Positions 5,072 through 7,407 of a stretch of DNA of 7,407 nucleotides are shown here, piece by piece. Location of the stretch: positions 1 through 7,407 of the forward strand of contig JAOPYS010000111.1 of assembly GCA_025964465.1 (NCBI GenBank), read 5' to 3'. Position numbers and translations under genes: made by a program. A model generated the notes under the pieces. That model ran no database searches and was not told the origin of the DNA. It saw nothing but the letters and a program-made list of their open reading frames with translations. The stretch is from Thermoleophilia bacterium (GTDB taxonomy: Bacteria; Actinomycetota; Thermoleophilia; Gaiellales; SKUG01). Position 1 is the stretch's first letter. Every line of letters starts with the position of its first letter.

Positions 5072-7407
5072 TCAGGCGCCGGCGAAGACGATGTCGTCCG
5101 GGCGGATCGGCACCCGGGTGATCGGGGCGCCGGTCGCGGCGCGCACGGCGGCGGCGACGGCGGGAGTGGAGGAGATCGACGGCGGCTCGCCCACGCCGCG
5201 CAGCCCGTAGGGCGCCTCGGGGTCGCCGAGCTCGAGGATCGTCATCTGCACGGTCGGCATGTCGAGGATGGTCGGGATCAGGTAGTCGGTGAAGGAGGGG
5301 TTGCGCACCTTCCCGTCCACCACCACGATCTCCTCCATCAACGCCAGCCCGACGCCGTGCGACGTGCCGCCCTCGATCTGGCCCTCGAGCTGCTGCGGGT
5401 TCATCGCCCTGCCGACGTCCTGAGCCGTGGCCATGTCGAGCACACGCACGATGCCCAGCTCGGCGTCGACGTCGACGGTGGCGCGGTGCGCGGCGAAGGC
5501 GAACTGCACGTCGGCGTCGCCCTGCCCCGTCACCGGATCGAGCGGGAAGGTCTGGCGGTGGCGGAACTCCTCGCACACCTCGATCGGCGTGTCGAGCAGC
5601 ACCTCGACGTCGGCCACCACCACGGCATCCGCATCGTCGCGGACGGTGCCGTCGTCGGCCAGGCGCAATGTGTCGCGCGCCGCGCCTGCGTGGGCGGCCG
5701 CGCGGTCGAGCAGCTGCGCGCGCACGAGCTGGCACGACTGCTGCACGGCGCCGCCCGTCATGTAGGTCTGGCGGGAGGCGGAGGAGGAGCCGGCCGACCC
5801 GACGTGCGTGTCGGCGGGCAGCACGACGGCGTCGCCCGCGGGCAGCTCGGTGCGGGCGATCTGCAGCAGCACCGTGACGAGGCCCTGGCCGACCTCGCTC
5901 GCCGCCGTGTGCACCGAGACGACCGGCCCGTCGGCGCCGCGCGCGAGGGTGACGCGCGCCGTGGAGTAGTCGTCGAACCCCTCGGCGAAGCCGACGTTCT
6001 TGAAGCCGATGCCGTAGCCGATGCCGCGCCGCACGCCCTCGCCATGCGTGGTGTTGGCAGCCCCGCCCGGCAGGGTGCGGATGTCGATCGGCGCCTCGCC
6101 GGCGGCGACCCGGATCTCCACCTCGTCGGGCTCGGTGTGCGGCGCGTCGCGCACCGCCTCGAGCAGCTCGCGCACCGGTGCCGGCGTGTGCACGACCTGG
6201 CCGTTGGGCATCCGCGACCCCTGCTGCATCGCGTTGCGGATGCGCAGGTCGACGGGGTGCATCCCGAGCGCCTCGGCGAGGCGGTCCATCTGCGCCTCGT
6301 GCCCCAGCGCGACCTGCACGGCGCCGAACCCGCGCATCGCGCCGCACGGCGGGTTGTTGGTGTAGGCGACGACCGATTCGATGCGCGCGTTGGGCACCTC
6401 GTACGGCCCGAGCGCGAACCGCGCGGCGTTGCCGGCGACGGCGGTGGAGGAGGAGGCGTAGGCGCCGCCGTCGAGCACCACGCGCACGCGGGCGTAGACG
6501 AGGTCGCCGGCCTCCGTGGCGCCGTGCTCGTACTCCATCCGGGCGGGGTGTCGGTGGACGTGGCCGAAGAACGATTCCTCGCGCGAGTAGCTCATGCGTA
6601 CGGGGCGCTTCGTGACCAGCGCGAGCATCGACGCGTGGATCTGCATGGAGATGTCCTCGCGCGCGCCGAATGCGCCGCCGACGCCTGCGAGCGTGATGCG
6701 CACCATGTCCGGCGTCATGCCGAGGCTCGCCGCGACCTGGTCGCGGTCGACGTGCATCCACTGGGTCGCGACGTACAGGTCGACGCCGCCGTCCTCCGCC
6801 GGCACGGCCAGGCCGCTCTCGGGGCCGAGGAACGCCTGGTCCTGCATCCCCATCTCGTAGGTGCCGCGTACGACCACCGGCGCGGTGGCGTCGGGGTCGC
6901 CCGTGAGGATGTGCACGCGGCGGGTGACGTTCGCTGTGCCGTCGTGCAGCTCGGGCGCGTCGGGCGTGAGCGCGAACTCGGGGTCGACCACCGGCTCGAG
7001 CACCTCGTACTCGACGGCGACCAGGTCGGCGGCGCGGCGCGCCGTCTCCGGATCCTCCGCGGCCACGATCGCGACTGGCTCGCCGTGGTAGCGCACGACG
7101 TCGCCGGCCATCACGGGCTGGTCGGCGTGCTCCATGCCGTAGGTCGCGCGCCCGGGTACGTCGACGTGGGTGAGCACGGCGCGCACGCCGTCGAGCCGCG
7201 CGGCCTCGCTCGTGTCGATGCGCACGATCCGCGCCCGGGGGTGGGGGCTGCGCGCCGTCGCCCCGAACAGCATCCCGTCCGCCCACAGGTCGGAGGAGTA
7301 CGCGAACTCACCCTTCACCTTCGGGATGCCGTCCGGCCGCCGCGCGTTCGTGCCCACCCCGTCGCGCACGCCGGGGATCGGTGCCGCCGGCGCCAGCGGC
7401 TGGCGCG
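5072..7407 (-). CDS. Xanthine dehydrogenase-family molybdopterin-binding subunit (N-terminus at or beyond window edge)
   Basis: The large catalytic subunit of a molybdenum hydroxylase, most like the PucD/XdhD-type purine dehydrogenases that oxidise hypoxanthine or xanthine in the cytosol. Counting from GTG 7369 there are 765 residues. RPDGIPKVKGEFAYSSDLW (11-29) opens the first domain. QDQAFLGPESGLAVP is at 176-190, GGAFGARED (231-239) is a cofactor loop, and AMRGFGAVQ (344-352) carries R346, which aligns with the substrate arginine of bovine xanthine oxidase (R880). GFDDYSTA is at 464-471, EVGQGLVTV (492-500) is the molybdopterin loop, and GEPPS has E728 in the place of the catalytic glutamate (bovine E1261). 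The frame stays open upstream of GTG 7369 to the edge, reading PLAPAAPIPGV before it, and that GTG has no good RBS, so the true start may lie outside. The FAD and [2Fe-2S] partners are absent here and would be expected further upstream. The exact substrate is not provable from sequence. Confidence 0.9.
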   Translation of the reverse strand, partial: RQPLAPAAPIPGVRDGVGTNARRPDGIPKVKGEFAYSSDLWADGMLFGATARSPHPRARIVRIDTSEAARLDGVRAVLTHVDVPGRATYGMEHADQPVMAGDVVRYHGEPVAIVAAEDPETARRAADLVAVEYEVLEPVVDPEFALTPDAPELHDGTANVTRRVHILTGDPDATAPVVVRGTYEMGMQDQAFLGPESGLAVPAEDGGVDLYVATQWMHVDRDQVAASLGMTPDMVRITLAGVGGAFGAREDISMQIHASMLALVTKRPVRMSYSREESFFGHVHRHPARMEYEHGATEAGDLVYARVRVVLDGGAYASSSTAVAGNAARFALGPYEVPNARIESVVAYTNNPPCGAMRGFGAVQVALGHEAQMDRLAEALGMHPVDLRIRNAMQQGSRMPNGQVVHTPAPVRELLEAVRDAPHTEPDEVEIRVAAGEAPIDIRTLPGGAANTTHGEGVRRGIGYGIGFKNVGFAEGFDDYSTARVTLARGADGPVVSVHTAASEVGQGLVTVLLQIARTELPAGDAVVLPADTHVGSAGSSSASRQTYMTGGAVQQSCQLVRAQLLDRAAAHAGAARDTLRLADDGTVRDDADAVVVADVEVLLDTPIEVCEEFRHRQTFPLDPVTGQGDADVQFAFAAHRATVDVDAELGIVRVLDMATAQDVGRAMNPQQLEGQIEGGTSHGVGLALMEEIVVVDGKVRNPSFTDYLIPTILDMPTVQMTILELGDPEAPYGLRGVGEPPSISSTPAVAAAVRAATGAPITRVPIRPDDIVFAGA

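Noticed and set aside
5046..7286. 746-codon - strand frame overlapping the dehydrogenase
   Set aside because: It is an out-of-frame shadow made almost entirely of Arg, Ala, Gly and His; the neighbouring frame holds the conserved molybdopterin-subunit motifs.

Overview
The window is a very GC-rich stretch (clearly above 70% G+C by eye, with almost all third codon positions G or C). It has tightly packed genes, GTG starts and 4-base start/stop overlaps. This fits a high-GC actinobacterial lineage. Thermoleophilia-type soil Actinobacteriota are my guess from the look of the proteins, but nothing here fixes the taxon.

Bases 1-2227 (+ strand) are the 3' end of a tryptophan operon. It holds the C-terminal tail of what is probably TrpF, then complete trpB and trpA. 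Each gene starts inside the stop codon of the one before (ATGA at 123-126, GTGA at 1394-1397). The two tryptophan synthase subunits keep their catalytic residues, so the cluster should convert indole-3-glycerol phosphate plus serine to tryptophan.

Bases 2264-4444 (+ strand) hold two less ordinary genes. The first is a soluble PAP2-type acid phosphatase with a complete three-part active-site signature and no signal peptide. The second is a 443-residue protein with an alanine-rich helical N-terminal half. Its C-terminal half looks like a very divergent phosphoinositide-3/4-kinase-like (HipA/PI4K-type) core in which several catalytic positions are changed. This second gene is the least explained item in the window.

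Bases 4445-4571 form a 127-bp gap between convergent genes. It contains two direct copies of a 48-bp imperfect palindrome (43/48 identical), which could be back-to-back terminators or REP-like dispersed repeats.

Bases 4572-7407 (- strand) hold the molybdopterin-binding large subunit of a xanthine dehydrogenase-family enzyme, whose reading frame stays open to the right edge of the window. Thirty-two bases downstream is a small LspA-type signal peptidase II. The iron-sulfur and FAD components of the dehydrogenase are not in the window and would be expected beyond its right edge.

No RNA gene, CRISPR array, transposase or integration site was seen. The tryptophan, dehydrogenase and lspA genes are ordinary. 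The kinase-like protein and the paired palindromes deserve the attention.
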